Below, in pieces: positions 46,938 to 55,822 of a stretch of 56,809 bases of DNA. Numbering within the stretch: position 1 is the stretch's first letter; each line of letters begins with the position of its first letter. A program made the position numbers and the translations under genes. Below the pieces are notes generated by a model, which saw only the letters and a list, made by a program, of their open reading frames with translations, made no database searches and was not told the origin of the DNA. This DNA comes from an uncultured Clostridia bacterium (GTDB taxonomy: Bacteria > Bacillota > Clostridia > TANB77 > CAG-508): contig CANRBJ010000010.1 of NCBI GenBank assembly GCA_947628815.1, forward strand, positions 1 to 56,809. The letters run 5' to 3'.

Positions 46938-47010
46938 GTAGATAATTAATTGAAATTATCTACTTTTTATTATATAATTCTAACAACAATTAGTAAGTTG
47001 TCGTTAGAAT
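46938..47010 (+). terminator. Terminator and second hairpin
   Basis: GTAGATAATT (46938-46947) with AATTATCTAC (46954-46963) and T5 is a terminator. A second stem, ATTCTAAC with GTTAGAAT (about 46976-47010), follows in the gap 46876-47136. Confidence 0.65.
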
Positions 47011-47136
47011 TAAATATAATAAAATCACTATAAATATATGGGCAAGTGAAAAATCTTGCTCAATTTTTCTACAAAAATAAAAAAAGTGTAACCAATTAAA
47101 ATAATTTCTGTCTTTATAGATAGGAAGGAGGAAAAT

Positions 47137-47694
47137 ATGGAAGATGAGGAAATCATAAATTTATATTGGAATAGGCAAGAAAAAGCAATATATGAAACAG
47201 AAAAAAAGTATGGAAAATATTGTAATACAATTTCATTTAATATATTACAAGATAATGAAGAAGCAAAAGAATGTGTTAATGATACATACTTGAAAACTTG
47301 GAATAGTATTCCTCCACAAAGACCAAATATTCTAAAAATATATATTGGAAGAATTGCTAGAAACTTGGCTATCAACCAATATGAAAGAAAAAAAGCTAAA
47401 AAAAGAGATTATACATTAGAAATTGCTCTTGAAGAATTAAGTGAATGTATTTCTTCAAATAGTAATGTAGAAAAAGAATTAGACTACAATGAGTTGGTAA
47501 ATGCACTCAATATTTTTTTATCACAACTATCACAAGATAAAAGAAAAATTTTTTTAGAAAGGTATTGGTACTTGGATTCGATTAAAGAAATTTCTTCTAA
47601 AAATAAGATAACAGAAAGCAATGCTAAAATAATTTTATCAAGAGTTAGAAACAGTTTGAAAAATTATCTGAAAGAGGGTGGTTTGTATGAATAA
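47137..47694 (+). CDS. ECF-type sigma factor 2
   Basis: 185 aa: region 2 with AKECVNDTYLKTWNSIPPQRP, LKIYIGRIARNLAINQYERKKAKKRDY, region 4 with LSQDKRKIFLERYWYLDSIKEISSKNKITESNAKIILSRVRNSLKNYL. This subgroup is widespread in clostridia, partnered with a downstream single-pass protein, as here (8-base overlap). AAGGAGG before the ATG. Confidence 0.88.
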   Translation: MEDEEIINLYWNRQEKAIYETEKKYGKYCNTISFNILQDNEEAKECVNDTYLKTWNSIPPQRPNILKIYIGRIARNLAINQYERKKAKKRDYTLEIALEELSECISSNSNVEKELDYNELVNALNIFLSQLSQDKRKIFLERYWYLDSIKEISSKNKITESNAKIILSRVRNSLKNYLKEGGLYE

Positions 47695-48847
47695 TAAAGA
47701 TTTATTAAAAGCCATTGGAGATATTGATGAAAAATATTTAATTGAAACAAATGATATGGAAGAAACTAATCGAATTATGCCTAATAAAAAGGTGAATATT
47801 ATGAAAAAATTAAAATATATTCTTGCCCCAGTTTGTATTGTATTTATTGCAGTTATAGGATTTTATAAAAGTGGAATATTTCATTCAAAGCCAGATATTA
47901 TCATTTCAAAAAAGGATAACTGGATTATAAAAGAAGTAGAGATTGACAATAATAATCTTACTGATACTGAAACTGCTGTAGTTCCAAAATGGAATGAGAT
48001 GTCTATTAGTCAGCAATTCTATGAGGTTGAATATAACGATAATAAATATTCAAGTAGGATAACAAAAATTTCAAATGACAATATACTAAAAAATATTGGA
48101 ACTGCAACCTTAAAAGGCTATGACACATATACTAAAATTACTTATAATAAAAAAGCAGAACTATATTCAATAAAAAATGTAGAAGAAAAATGTGCTATTG
48201 CTATAAAATTTGAAGGAGATACTGATTACTATGTATATGTAAATTCATATTATAGACCAACAACACTTGGAGAGTTTATGAGAGATTTGAATCTAGAAGA
48301 AATTACATCTTTTGGAACAATATACTATAATTATTGGAATGAAGATTCACAAGAAAATATAAATGTAGAATTTTATGGTGTAGATAATAAAATAATTTGG
48401 CAAAAGTTATTTACTAATAAAAATTTGGAGAATATATATAGTGATAATGATATAGGTAAATACACATCAGAAAAAATCACTCAAAGTATAAGTATAAGCG
48501 TTGATATTCCACTATTAGGATATAAAAATATAAGTGTATCATTGACTGATAAAGGTTACCTTCTAACAAATATTCTTGATACAGGTAAAGGATTCTATAT
48601 AGGCGAAGATAAAGTACAAGAATTTTTAAATTATATTAAAGAAAATTATGATGGATATAAAATTGTTTATGTTGATGAAAATGGAATAGAAATAACAAAT
48701 AGAAATTTGGAAACAGAAAACAACACAGAAGAAGGAAAAATTATGGTAACAGAGAATACAGTAAATGGATATGTTACTAAAGAAATAGAAACAGATAAGA
48801 TGACAAGTAATGAAAACAAAACAGAACCATATATACCTAATAATTAG
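47687..48847 (+). CDS. Putative membrane anti-sigma factor 2
   Basis: 386 aa from the ATG at 47687. N-terminal cytoplasmic part with DLLKAIGDIDEKYLIE, which is typical of anti-sigma partners of this sigma subgroup, a transmembrane helix (about 38-57), and a large extracellular domain. Overlaps the sigma gene by 8 bases. Sensor input unknown. Confidence 0.7.
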   Translation: MNNKDLLKAIGDIDEKYLIETNDMEETNRIMPNKKVNIMKKLKYILAPVCIVFIAVIGFYKSGIFHSKPDIIISKKDNWIIKEVEIDNNNLTDTETAVVPKWNEMSISQQFYEVEYNDNKYSSRITKISNDNILKNIGTATLKGYDTYTKITYNKKAELYSIKNVEEKCAIAIKFEGDTDYYVYVNSYYRPTTLGEFMRDLNLEEITSFGTIYYNYWNEDSQENINVEFYGVDNKIIWQKLFTNKNLENIYSDNDIGKYTSEKITQSISISVDIPLLGYKNISVSLTDKGYLLTNILDTGKGFYIGEDKVQEFLNYIKENYDGYKIVYVDENGIEITNRNLETENNTEEGKIMVTENTVNGYVTKEIETDKMTSNENKTEPYIPNN

Positions 48848-48859
48848 TGTTAAAAATAA

Positions 48860-48897
48860 AAGTAAGTAATTAAATTTGAAAATTACTTACTTTTTTG
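48860..48897 (+). terminator. Terminator
   Basis: AAGTAAGTAATT and AATTACTTACTT arms with an eight-base loop and T6. Confidence 0.75.
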
Positions 48898-48958
48898 TTA
48901 TAATCATCTCGAGGAATTACAATCTGTCGAGATAATAAAATAATAATGGATGGGAAAA

Positions 48959-49615
48959 ATGAATAAGAAAAAAATAATGTACTTAATAATAAGTGGTATT
49001 ATAATTTTTAACATTATAATATTACTGTATAAGTTTAATATTATTCCACATAAACAATATACCAATGAAGATTTTAATATTGAAACTTATATCAGTAGTA
49101 TTGATAAGGATAATGATGGAATAGATGACCAAACAGATATATTAAATAATGTAAGGGAATATATAAAAACAAAGCCAAAGTATAAAAGTAAATATTATGG
49201 AACAGGGTATCCAGATGATGAATATGGCGTTTGTACAGATGTTGTTGCAAATGGATTAAGAGGTGCTGGATATGATTTAATGGAATTAGTAAATGAAGAT
49301 ATTATAAGTCATAAAGAAGAATACGACATTGAAACTATAGACAAAAATATAGACTTTAGGAGAGTAAAAAATTTAGATATATATTTTAAAAACAACATTA
49401 TTTCATTAACAACTGATTTATCCGATATTGAAGAATGGCAGGGTGGAGATATAATAGTATTTAAAAATCATATAGGAATAATATCAGACAAAAGAAATAA
49501 AAATGGTGTTCCCTTTTTATTTCATCATGCAAATCCAATGCAAGTAAAATATGAAGAAGATATTTTAGAATTATATGACAAAGATTATATTATAGGACAT
49601 TATAGAATTAGTTAA
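48959..49615 (+). CDS. DUF1287-like secreted protein
   Basis: 218 aa. N-terminal transmembrane or signal helix (about 4-24), then a DUF1287-like domain: DGVCTDVVANGLRGAGYDL-type segment (YGVCTDVVANGLRGAGYD), DFRRVKNLDIYF, WQGGDIIVF, HIGIISDKR and FHHANP. The conserved Cys and His residues recall NlpC/CHAP-fold enzymes, so it may act on the cell wall. Two close in-frame ATG codons (48950, 48959) exist; neither has a strong ribosome site. Confidence 0.72.
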   Translation: MNKKKIMYLIISGIIIFNIIILLYKFNIIPHKQYTNEDFNIETYISSIDKDNDGIDDQTDILNNVREYIKTKPKYKSKYYGTGYPDDEYGVCTDVVANGLRGAGYDLMELVNEDIISHKEEYDIETIDKNIDFRRVKNLDIYFKNNIISLTTDLSDIEEWQGGDIIVFKNHIGIISDKRNKNGVPFLFHHANPMQVKYEEDILELYDKDYIIGHYRIS

Positions 49616-49709
49616 ATAAAGAGCAGGGTTTGTTGCGAATTTTGTGATAATATATATAAATAAAATAATAATTTGTCAATTATATATGTGGGCTTAAAAC
49701 GATAACAAA

Positions 49710-50024
49710 TTATATGTAGGGCAGATAGTTCATATTTGTAGCAGATTTCAGGTATTTTTGTATTTCTTTTATAGAGTTTTTATGTGTTATTTTTAATTTC
49801 TTAACATCTATGTTTTGCATTAACATAGTATCTTTGATTATTCTTTCTGAGGTACAATTATCCATTCCAAAAAAATCGAAAAATGCAACCTTAAATACTA
49901 ATTCAATATAATTAGTATCTATATTAGAACTCTCTTTTTGAATTAGATTACTTATATCATTAAATAACTGATTTCCATGTTTTTCTTTGAAAAGTCCACT
50001 AAAATTCATATTAAAAAATTCCAT
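49710..50024 (-). CDS. Hypothetical protein (104 aa)
   Basis: Helical, Phe/Asn rich (ELVFKVAFFDFFGMDNCTSERIIKDTML). GGGAGTGG before the ATG. Opposite strand to its neighbours; family not recognised. Confidence 0.5.
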   Translation of the reverse strand: MEFFNMNFSGLFKEKHGNQLFNDISNLIQKESSNIDTNYIELVFKVAFFDFFGMDNCTSERIIKDTMLMQNIDVKKLKITHKNSIKEIQKYLKSATNMNYLPYI

Positions 50025-50112
50025 AAGACCACTCCCTATGTTATATATAATATATCACAAAAATACGATTATTATAATTTTTTTGCTCTATATAAAACAT
50101 ATAGAGCAGTAA

Positions 50113-50409
50113 TTATTTAGTAGATAAAACAATTAGCAATAGTTTAATACCGTCAGATAGACCATTTTTGTAGTACAGACGATTTTCTATACTAGAACTT
50201 GCACAAACTTTTTTATCTTTTTCTTTAAGTAGAGAGATTAAAGTCGATCGACTTTTTGGATGCACTCGTTTTTTGATAAACTTGTTTATTTTATTATCTG
50301 TCAACTCTATTTTAGTGTCAAGAGTTTCTAAAATTTCGTTAGATAAATTAAACAAATCATCATCTTCCTTTTTATCGAATAAAATGTCAATAATATTGTC
50401 CTTTGGCAT
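50113..50409 (-). CDS. Hypothetical protein, DUF6809-like
   Basis: 98 aa, helical, basic. Its C-terminal SIENRLYYKNGLSDGIKLLL resembles the (Y/F)xxGFxxGxxL ending of small DUF6809-type proteins found in clostridial mobile DNA. AAAGGAGGGG before the ATG. Assignment is tentative. Confidence 0.5.
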   Translation of the reverse strand: MPKDNIIDILFDKKEDDDLFNLSNEILETLDTKIELTDNKINKFIKKRVHPKSRSTLISLLKEKDKKVCASSSIENRLYYKNGLSDGIKLLLIVLSTK

Positions 50410-50677
50410 AATACCCCTCCTTTCACTTCCAATTGTATAAAATGTATTTAAAAAATTGAATGCTGAAGAAAAAAAATTTTAATATGGAAAATCTATTGAT
50501 ACTGTAGGTATGTAAGAATTTTTGAAAAAATAATTTAAAAATCCATATAAAAAAATCTGTAAATACCTTATAAATCAAGCAAAAAAATTTTTAAGGCGTG
50601 TTTATTGAATTTGAATGAAATAATAGGTAAAATATAAGTGTGTATAAAGATTATGTTATAAAGAAATTTATAACTAC

Positions 50678-50870
50678 CCACAATTAAATTTGTGGCATAG
50701 CTGTTAAAATTTAGTTAACAGCAGTACATCTACATTTTATATGTAGCATAAAATTGGGATTTAGGCCAACAGAATATATAGATTATTTGTTGAGCCTTAA
50801 ATAAAAAAGAAAGTAAGGAAATCTAAGCAATTCCCCCTATTGCAAAAGAAACTTTACTTTCTCTTTTTTT
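50678..50870 (+). ncRNA. Candidate structured RNA or leader (four hairpins plus terminator)
   Basis: In the 531-base gene-free stretch 50410-50940: stems CCACAA/TTGTGG (50678-50695), GCTGTTAA/TTAACAGC (50700-50722), CTACAT/ATGTAG (50730-50746) and TTAGGCCAACA/TGTTGAGCCTTA (50761-50799, imperfect), then a long terminator-like stem (50807-50862, inner stem GCAAT/ATTGC with C5 loop) followed by CT7. No long open frame crosses it. The upstream half (50410-50677) is AT-rich with no clear signal beyond possible weak promoter boxes near 50610-50635. Confidence 0.55.
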
Positions 50871-50943
50871 ACCCAAAAATAAAGGAAAGGAGGAGTTATC
50901 AAAAAAATCTTTTACACAAAAATATTATAAGGAGATTTTGAAA

Positions 50944-51303
50944 ATGGAAAATGGTTTTAGTTTTGAACTATATGAAATGGTATTTGAAAATTGTTTTATT
51001 CATAGTTCAAGTTACAAAAATGGAAATCTACAACTTAGTTTATTTGGTGTTGATCCAGAAACAAATGAAACAGCACACTTTGCTGATATAACACTAGAGC
51101 ATAACAAAATTTTAAGGGAAAATGAAATAGTTGTTGATTGCAGATTCAAACCTACTTTAATACCACAATTATTAGAGTTAGGTATTTTGAAAAAACAAGT
51201 TGGAATTTGCGTAAAAAATGCTATGATATACCCTATTTATACTGTTGATTTAAGCAAAATTGTAGAAAAACAATATTGTATGCACGAATTAGTTGCTGCA
51301 TAA
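50944..51303 (+). CDS. Hypothetical element protein, DUF4313-like
   Basis: 119 aa beta-rich protein (NGFSFELYEMVFENCFIHSSSYKNGNLQLSLFGV...), with a central NGNLQLSLFGVDPETNE and DVDCRF-like strand. The pattern resembles DUF4313-type proteins from conjugative elements, unproven. It ends ELVAA, a shared -AA end with three later genes. ATG at 50944 lies 9 bases after GGAG; a TTG at 50938 is too close. Heads the DNA-processing operon. Confidence 0.5.
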   Translation: MENGFSFELYEMVFENCFIHSSSYKNGNLQLSLFGVDPETNETAHFADITLEHNKILRENEIVVDCRFKPTLIPQLLELGILKKQVGICVKNAMIYPIYTVDLSKIVEKQYCMHELVAA

Positions 51304-51322
51304 AAAGAAAGGAAGATTAAAA

Positions 51323-52505
51323 ATGAATAAAACAAGATATGCGAATTTACCAGTAATTCGGAAGAGTCCAACACGGAGAACAAATTGCTACACCTAAAGG
51401 ACGAAGAGTAGCAGAATTAGGACATTTTATTGCAAAAATACAACAGGAATATATGCAAAGGTATTTACAAGAATTTGATAAACAGTACAAGGGCAAAAAA
51501 TATATTGAAATAGAGTTTTGCAACGATGAGCCATTAACAAAAAAATATGTAAGATATAACCAAAGTGGTGAAGTATGTAGTTGTTTTGAAGGAAATACTA
51601 CTGCTAATAAAAAAACAAAAAATGGAATACAACCTGTTGAATGTGGTCCACAATGTCAGTATAGGCAAAAAAATGAGCAAGGAAAGTCAGTTTGTAATAG
51701 AATTGGATGGTTAAAATTCTTTATACCATCTATTTGTAAAGATAGAATTTGGTTAATGCGAATAACAGGACAAACCTCAATAAATAGGCTAGATGCTTAT
51801 ATTAACTTACAAAAAGCACAGGGGAATTCTCTAAAAGGTCGTTATATTTTATTTCTAAAACAAGAAGAACAAACTAGCCAAGTAACAGGACAAAGTTTTA
51901 ATAATTATATTTTAGATATCTTAAAAAAGGAAGATTTTGAATTAAGTAAACCAATTCCACAGTCACAGAAAAATCCAAATGAAGTTTCCACAACAAATAC
52001 TCAAAATGTGAATAACAAAGTAGAAAAACAAGAATTAAGTGCATCTACAACTAAACAAAAAGATACAAGCGAATCTAATGTTAAAAAGGAAGATAGCACA
52101 GTAACGGAAAAACAAGAGAAAAAGACAGAAGAACAAAAAGAAAGTAAGACTGCTACTACTAAAAAAAGAACTAAAGGTAAAACTAAGAAAACAGAGCAAA
52201 AGCAAGAAGAAAAACCAGTAGAGACAACAGAAAATAATGAATTTGCTAACTGCTATGCACTACTTAGCACTTTTAGCGAAAAATTAAAAGATAAAAGTGG
52301 CAATGCTAAGGAATATTTAGTAGGTGAATTTGCTGATATGGATGATAAAATTTCTAACATTGTAATTCGTCCAGAAAATGCTGAAGAATTGTTAGAATGT
52401 GATTTAGGGACAGTTGTAAAATTAGACATAAACGAAATAGGCGGAAGAAAATTTGCAATGAAATTAGAGTTTGTAGACAAGAGATTAAAAAATATAGCAG
52501 CATAA
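51323..52505 (+). CDS. Gp3/RDF-like zinc-finger protein (+1 shift at CGG)
   Basis: 393 aa. The frame breaks at codon 13: ATT CGG AAG at 51359; skipping C gives PVI-GRVQHGEQIATPKGRRVAELGHFIAK and joins the long frame. A Cys-rich part (VCSC...VECGPQCQY...VCNRIGWLKFFIP) and DRIWLMRITGQTSINRLDAY resemble phiC31-Gp3-type recombination directionality factors, which switch serine integrases to excision; fitting, since this element carries such integrases. Then a Lys/Thr/Glu-rich linker (about 195-300) and a C-terminal domain. Ends KNIAA. The RDF call is tentative; the gene continuity is firm. Confidence 0.65.
51359..51362 (+). other. CGGA +1 frameshift site (RDF-like, Gly13)
   Basis: ATT CGG AAG, twelve codons after the ATG. 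Without the shift only a 24-residue peptide is made. A nearby CAC GGA at 51372 is read as His-Gly in the resumed frame. Confidence 0.85.
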
Positions 52506-52620
52506 GAAAAGCACTCTTATACTACTATTCACTGATTATTTGTTTTAACTTATCTTATTATACACAAATAAATATTAAATGTAAATACTGAACAAAAATA
52601 AAAAAGGAAGAAGGTTTATC

Positions 52621-52830
52621 ATGTTTAATGAATTTAAGAATGGTGAAAAGGTTTTTGTTGAAGGTATCGGACAAAATGATGGAAAACAATATGATAATGT
52701 ACCTGCAAAAGTTATTGAGCGTGATCCCTACTTCAAAGATTATCTCGTACAATTTAAGGATGGCACAGAAGATTGGATAATGCCTCAATATTTACGAAAA
52801 CCATATTCGAGAAAAAGGAAAAGGAGCTAA
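52621..52830 (+). CDS. Small basic SH3/KOW-like protein
   Basis: 69 aa. Beta-rich: EFKNGEKVFVEGIGQ, VPAKVIERDPYFKDYLVQF, TEDWIMPQYLRK, followed by a basic tail. Resembles small Tudor/KOW-like DNA-binding folds. The start follows GAAGAAGG. Co-directional with the SbcC-like gene, 5 bases upstream. Confidence 0.5.
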   Translation: MFNEFKNGEKVFVEGIGQNDGKQYDNVPAKVIERDPYFKDYLVQFKDGTEDWIMPQYLRKPYSRKRKRS

Positions 52831-52834
52831 AAGT

Positions 52835-54538
52835 ATGAAAGTTAATTATGTGAAAACCGTTGGGTTTAGAAAATTCAAAGGGAAATTTGAAACAGAAATC
52901 TATGATACAACAGAAATAACAGGAAAAAATAGAGCTGGAAAAAGTAATGTATTATATGCAATTATTAATATTATGCTTGGAACTAACTTATCTGGAAATG
53001 AAAAGGCATGTCTTATAAATAAGAACTCAGAAGGCTCTTATGGCGAGTTACATTTTACTGATAATAAAGGAATAAATCATATTTTAATTAGAGGAAAGCA
53101 TAAATACAACAACAAAAAAAACTTCGTTAACTTAGATGGAAAGTCTATCACACAAGAGGATTTAACAATTTTTTATAAAGATAAAAAATTATTCTTATCA
53201 ATAATAAATCCCCTATATTTCTTATCTAAAAAACCTGCAGACCAAAAAGAATTAGTTGATAAATGCTTAGATACTATATGTCCTGATAATCTTATGGAGG
53301 TTGTGTATAAAAATCTAACGAAACAAGAACAAAAGATTTTAGAAGGTGTACCAAAAGACATACCAACTTATATAAGTGAAAAAAATGAAGATATAAAAAG
53401 AACAGAAACGCAAATATCTTCATTAGATGGCAAAATTGAATATGCTCAAAATATTGTAAATGAGAAATTACCAGAATACAAAACATTTGGTAAAGACGAT
53501 GAACTATCATTTGCAGAACAAGAATTATCATTATTAAAATCTAATGAAAAAATAGTTGATAAAGAGAAACAAAAGCAAGTAGTAGAAGAACTTGAAAGAG
53601 ATATATTAAATAAAGAAACAGAGTTTAATGAGTTAGAAAAGGAAATGAAATCTGGAAAGAAAACATACTTATCAATAAAAAATGGTGAAGTTTGCATTTG
53701 CCCTACTTGTAATCAGAATATACAAGATGAAAGTAAAAGCATTACAATATCAAACATGCATAAGGATTTAATTACTAAGTATAACAAAAGAAATCTATTA
53801 GAAACACAAATAAAGGACCATAAATTCAAACTTGCAATGGAAAGATGTAAATATCATTCATTAGAGGGTGAATCTACTATTGAAAAATCAAAGAGAATGG
53901 CTGTTGTAGAAGAAAACATCAAACAATTAAAACAAGAAAAGCAAGAAATCGATAGATATAATAGTGAAATTTCTGTAAGAGAAAAAAATATCGAAACTGC
54001 AAAACAAGATATTGCTAAATTTAATAATGAAAAGCGAAACAAACAGAAGTTAATAGATAATCTAACACAAGCAAAAAAGGTGGTCCAAAAATTATATATC
54101 TTATATATTGAAGAAAAAATGAAACTAGTAAAACAATATTTAAGAGATGTTGATATGAAATTTTATTCTGTACTTAAAACAACAGGTGAAATTAAGGAAG
54201 ATTTTATTATTACATATAAAAACAATGCCTTAGCAGATTTATCAAGATCAGAAACAATCGCAACAGCATTAGAATTTGCAAATATGTTTAACAAAATTAG
54301 TAAGGCAAATTTACCAATTTTTGTTGATGACTATGAAAGTTGTGCAGACTATGACTTTTTTAAGGAATATGCAGATGATACACAACTTATCGTTTCTAAG
54401 GTAGAAAAAGGAAAATGTCTTAAAATTTCAGACTATAACAATATAAATAATTATACTGAGATAAAATCTATTATTAAAGGTTATAAAACACTAAATACAT
54501 ATAAAGGAAATGTGGCTAATATATCAGTGGCTGCATAG
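52835..54538 (+). CDS. SbcC/Rad50-like ATPase
   Basis: 567 aa. Walker A TGKNRAGKSNVLYAI (about residue 32), two coiled-coil arms with a zinc hook CPTCNQ (about residue 290), and a C-terminal ATPase half with ADLSRSETIATALEFA (signature) and LPIFVDDYESC (Walker B). Shorter than SbcC (over 1000 aa), so like the compact AAA_23/AAA_13 proteins of phages and ICEs used in recombination. No SbcD-like nuclease is adjacent. Ends ISVAA. Confidence 0.82.
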   Translation: MKVNYVKTVGFRKFKGKFETEIYDTTEITGKNRAGKSNVLYAIINIMLGTNLSGNEKACLINKNSEGSYGELHFTDNKGINHILIRGKHKYNNKKNFVNLDGKSITQEDLTIFYKDKKLFLSIINPLYFLSKKPADQKELVDKCLDTICPDNLMEVVYKNLTKQEQKILEGVPKDIPTYISEKNEDIKRTETQISSLDGKIEYAQNIVNEKLPEYKTFGKDDELSFAEQELSLLKSNEKIVDKEKQKQVVEELERDILNKETEFNELEKEMKSGKKTYLSIKNGEVCICPTCNQNIQDESKSITISNMHKDLITKYNKRNLLETQIKDHKFKLAMERCKYHSLEGESTIEKSKRMAVVEENIKQLKQEKQEIDRYNSEISVREKNIETAKQDIAKFNNEKRNKQKLIDNLTQAKKVVQKLYILYIEEKMKLVKQYLRDVDMKFYSVLKTTGEIKEDFIITYKNNALADLSRSETIATALEFANMFNKISKANLPIFVDDYESCADYDFFKEYADDTQLIVSKVEKGKCLKISDYNNINNYTEIKSIIKGYKTLNTYKGNVANISVAA

Positions 54539-54596
54539 TAGAAAAAGGCAGAGAAATTTGTCTTTTTTCTATGATATGAAAGGAAGGAAAATACAT

Positions 54597-55013
54597 ATGA
54601 AAATTAAAGTTTTATTAGTTATGCAAGATAGAGAAGTACAAACGGTTAAAATACCAAGAAACACAAAATTTATAAAAGCACTTATAGGAAATGATTTACT
54701 AAAAATAAGGTTAGATAAAGATATTATGCTTATATCAAATAAAAATGCTGATGTAACAGAATTTAATAGAATCGTTGGTGGCAATATCATATTAGGTACT
54801 TTTATTGTTGTAGCTATTAAAAACAAACGTAGAGTATCTATGACTAAGAGAGAATTAAGGAAATATACTAATATTTTTAAATTAAGAAAACACAAAAGGA
54901 AAATAGATATGTATAGAGATGAATACTTAGAAGAGTATTATTCAAATCAAAGAATAAAGAAACAAAAAAATGCTGAACGAAATAAAAGAGAAATCTTTAA
55001 TATCGCAGCATAA
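54597..55013 (+). CDS. DUF3846-like element protein
   Basis: 138 aa. MLISNKNADVTEFNRIVGGNIILGTFIVVA (about 40-68) follows the DUF3846 pattern (Asn-rich turn, then G-x-IxGTFhhhh) of phage and ICE proteins; the C-terminus is a basic helix. ATG at 54597 after GGAAGG. Ends FNIAA. Function unknown in the family. Confidence 0.55.
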   Translation: MKIKVLLVMQDREVQTVKIPRNTKFIKALIGNDLLKIRLDKDIMLISNKNADVTEFNRIVGGNIILGTFIVVAIKNKRRVSMTKRELRKYTNIFKLRKHKRKIDMYRDEYLEEYYSNQRIKKQKNAERNKREIFNIAA

Positions 55014-55030
55014 GAAAGGAAAGAAGAATT

Positions 55031-55315
55031 ATGAATAAATATGAATCAGTAATTATTATCAATGATAATTTAACACAAGAACAAAAGGAAAATACCATAA
55101 AAAAGGTTGAGAAATTTATAAATGAAAATGGACAGTTAGAAAAAACTGATATTTTTGGATCAAAAAAATTAGCATACGAGGTAAAAAAGCAAAAAACAGG
55201 TTACTACTGCATATTTTATTTTGTGACAAATCCTGAAACAATAACGGAATTAGAAAGAATTTATCGTATAACAGATGAAATTATTAAATTTATTGTTGTT
55301 AAACAAGACGATTAG
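55031..55315 (+). CDS. rpsF: Ribosomal protein bS6 carried on the element
   Basis: 94 aa, full length: MNKYESVIIINDNLTQEQ, GQLEKTDIFGSKKLAYEV, GYYCIFYFVTNPETITELERIYR. S6 binds 16S rRNA with S18. It is 18 bases upstream of ssb, the normal rpsF-ssb order, but rpsR is missing after ssb and the flanking genes are element DNA. The main rpsF of the host is not in this window, so this may be a spare copy picked up with ssb, or a relocated native pair. Confidence 0.9.
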   Translation: MNKYESVIIINDNLTQEQKENTIKKVEKFINENGQLEKTDIFGSKKLAYEVKKQKTGYYCIFYFVTNPETITELERIYRITDEIIKFIVVKQDD

Positions 55316-55333
55316 GAAGGAAGGTAAAAAATT

Positions 55334-55768
55334 ATGAATAAATCAATATTATTAGGAAGATTAACAAAAAATCCAGAAATTAAATTATCACAAAAGAACA
55401 ATACTAAAGTTGCAAACTTTACACTAGCAGTAAACAGAAAATATGTTGCACCAGGAGAAGAAAGAAAAGCTGACTTTATAAATATAGTAGCATATTCTAA
55501 ACTTGCTGAATTTGTTGAAAAATATCTAAAGCAAGGATTACAAATATGTGTATGTGGGCGAATACAAACACGTACTTACGAAGACAACAATGGTCAAAAG
55601 CGTTATATTACAGAAATTATAGCTGAAGAAATAGACTTTGCAGATAGTTTTAAAAAGCTAGAGCCAGATGAAAGTATGTTAAATAGTAGTATTCCAACAA
55701 ATGATAATAGTACACAAACAGAAAATATTGATGATTCTGTTTTAGCTTCTGACGATCTCCCTTTTTAA
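55334..55768 (+). CDS. ssb: Single-stranded DNA-binding protein
   Basis: 144 aa. OB fold: MNKSILLGRLTKNPE, FTLAVNRKYVAPGEERKADFINIVA, ICVCGRIQTRTYEDNNGQKRY; short acidic linker; C-terminal tip DDLPF that docks DNA-processing partners. Transcribed after rpsF in the element's recombination operon, so probably coats ssDNA during element transfer or repair. Confidence 0.93.
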   Translation: MNKSILLGRLTKNPEIKLSQKNNTKVANFTLAVNRKYVAPGEERKADFINIVAYSKLAEFVEKYLKQGLQICVCGRIQTRTYEDNNGQKRYITEIIAEEIDFADSFKKLEPDESMLNSSIPTNDNSTQTENIDDSVLASDDLPF

Positions 55769-55822
55769 AACTTGATATTTTTTTTAATTCATAATATAAT
55801 ATTATTGGAAGGAGAGAGTTTT

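Noticed and set aside
50084-50108. TGCTCTATAT/ATATAGAGCA inverted repeat as terminator of the 50113 gene
   Set aside because: On the minus strand the hairpin is followed by A residues, not U, so it lacks the features of an intrinsic terminator.
51372-51377. A second frameshift at CACGGA in the RDF-like gene
   Set aside because: In the resumed frame this is CAC GGA, His-Gly; the C is codon position 3 and the frame stays open.
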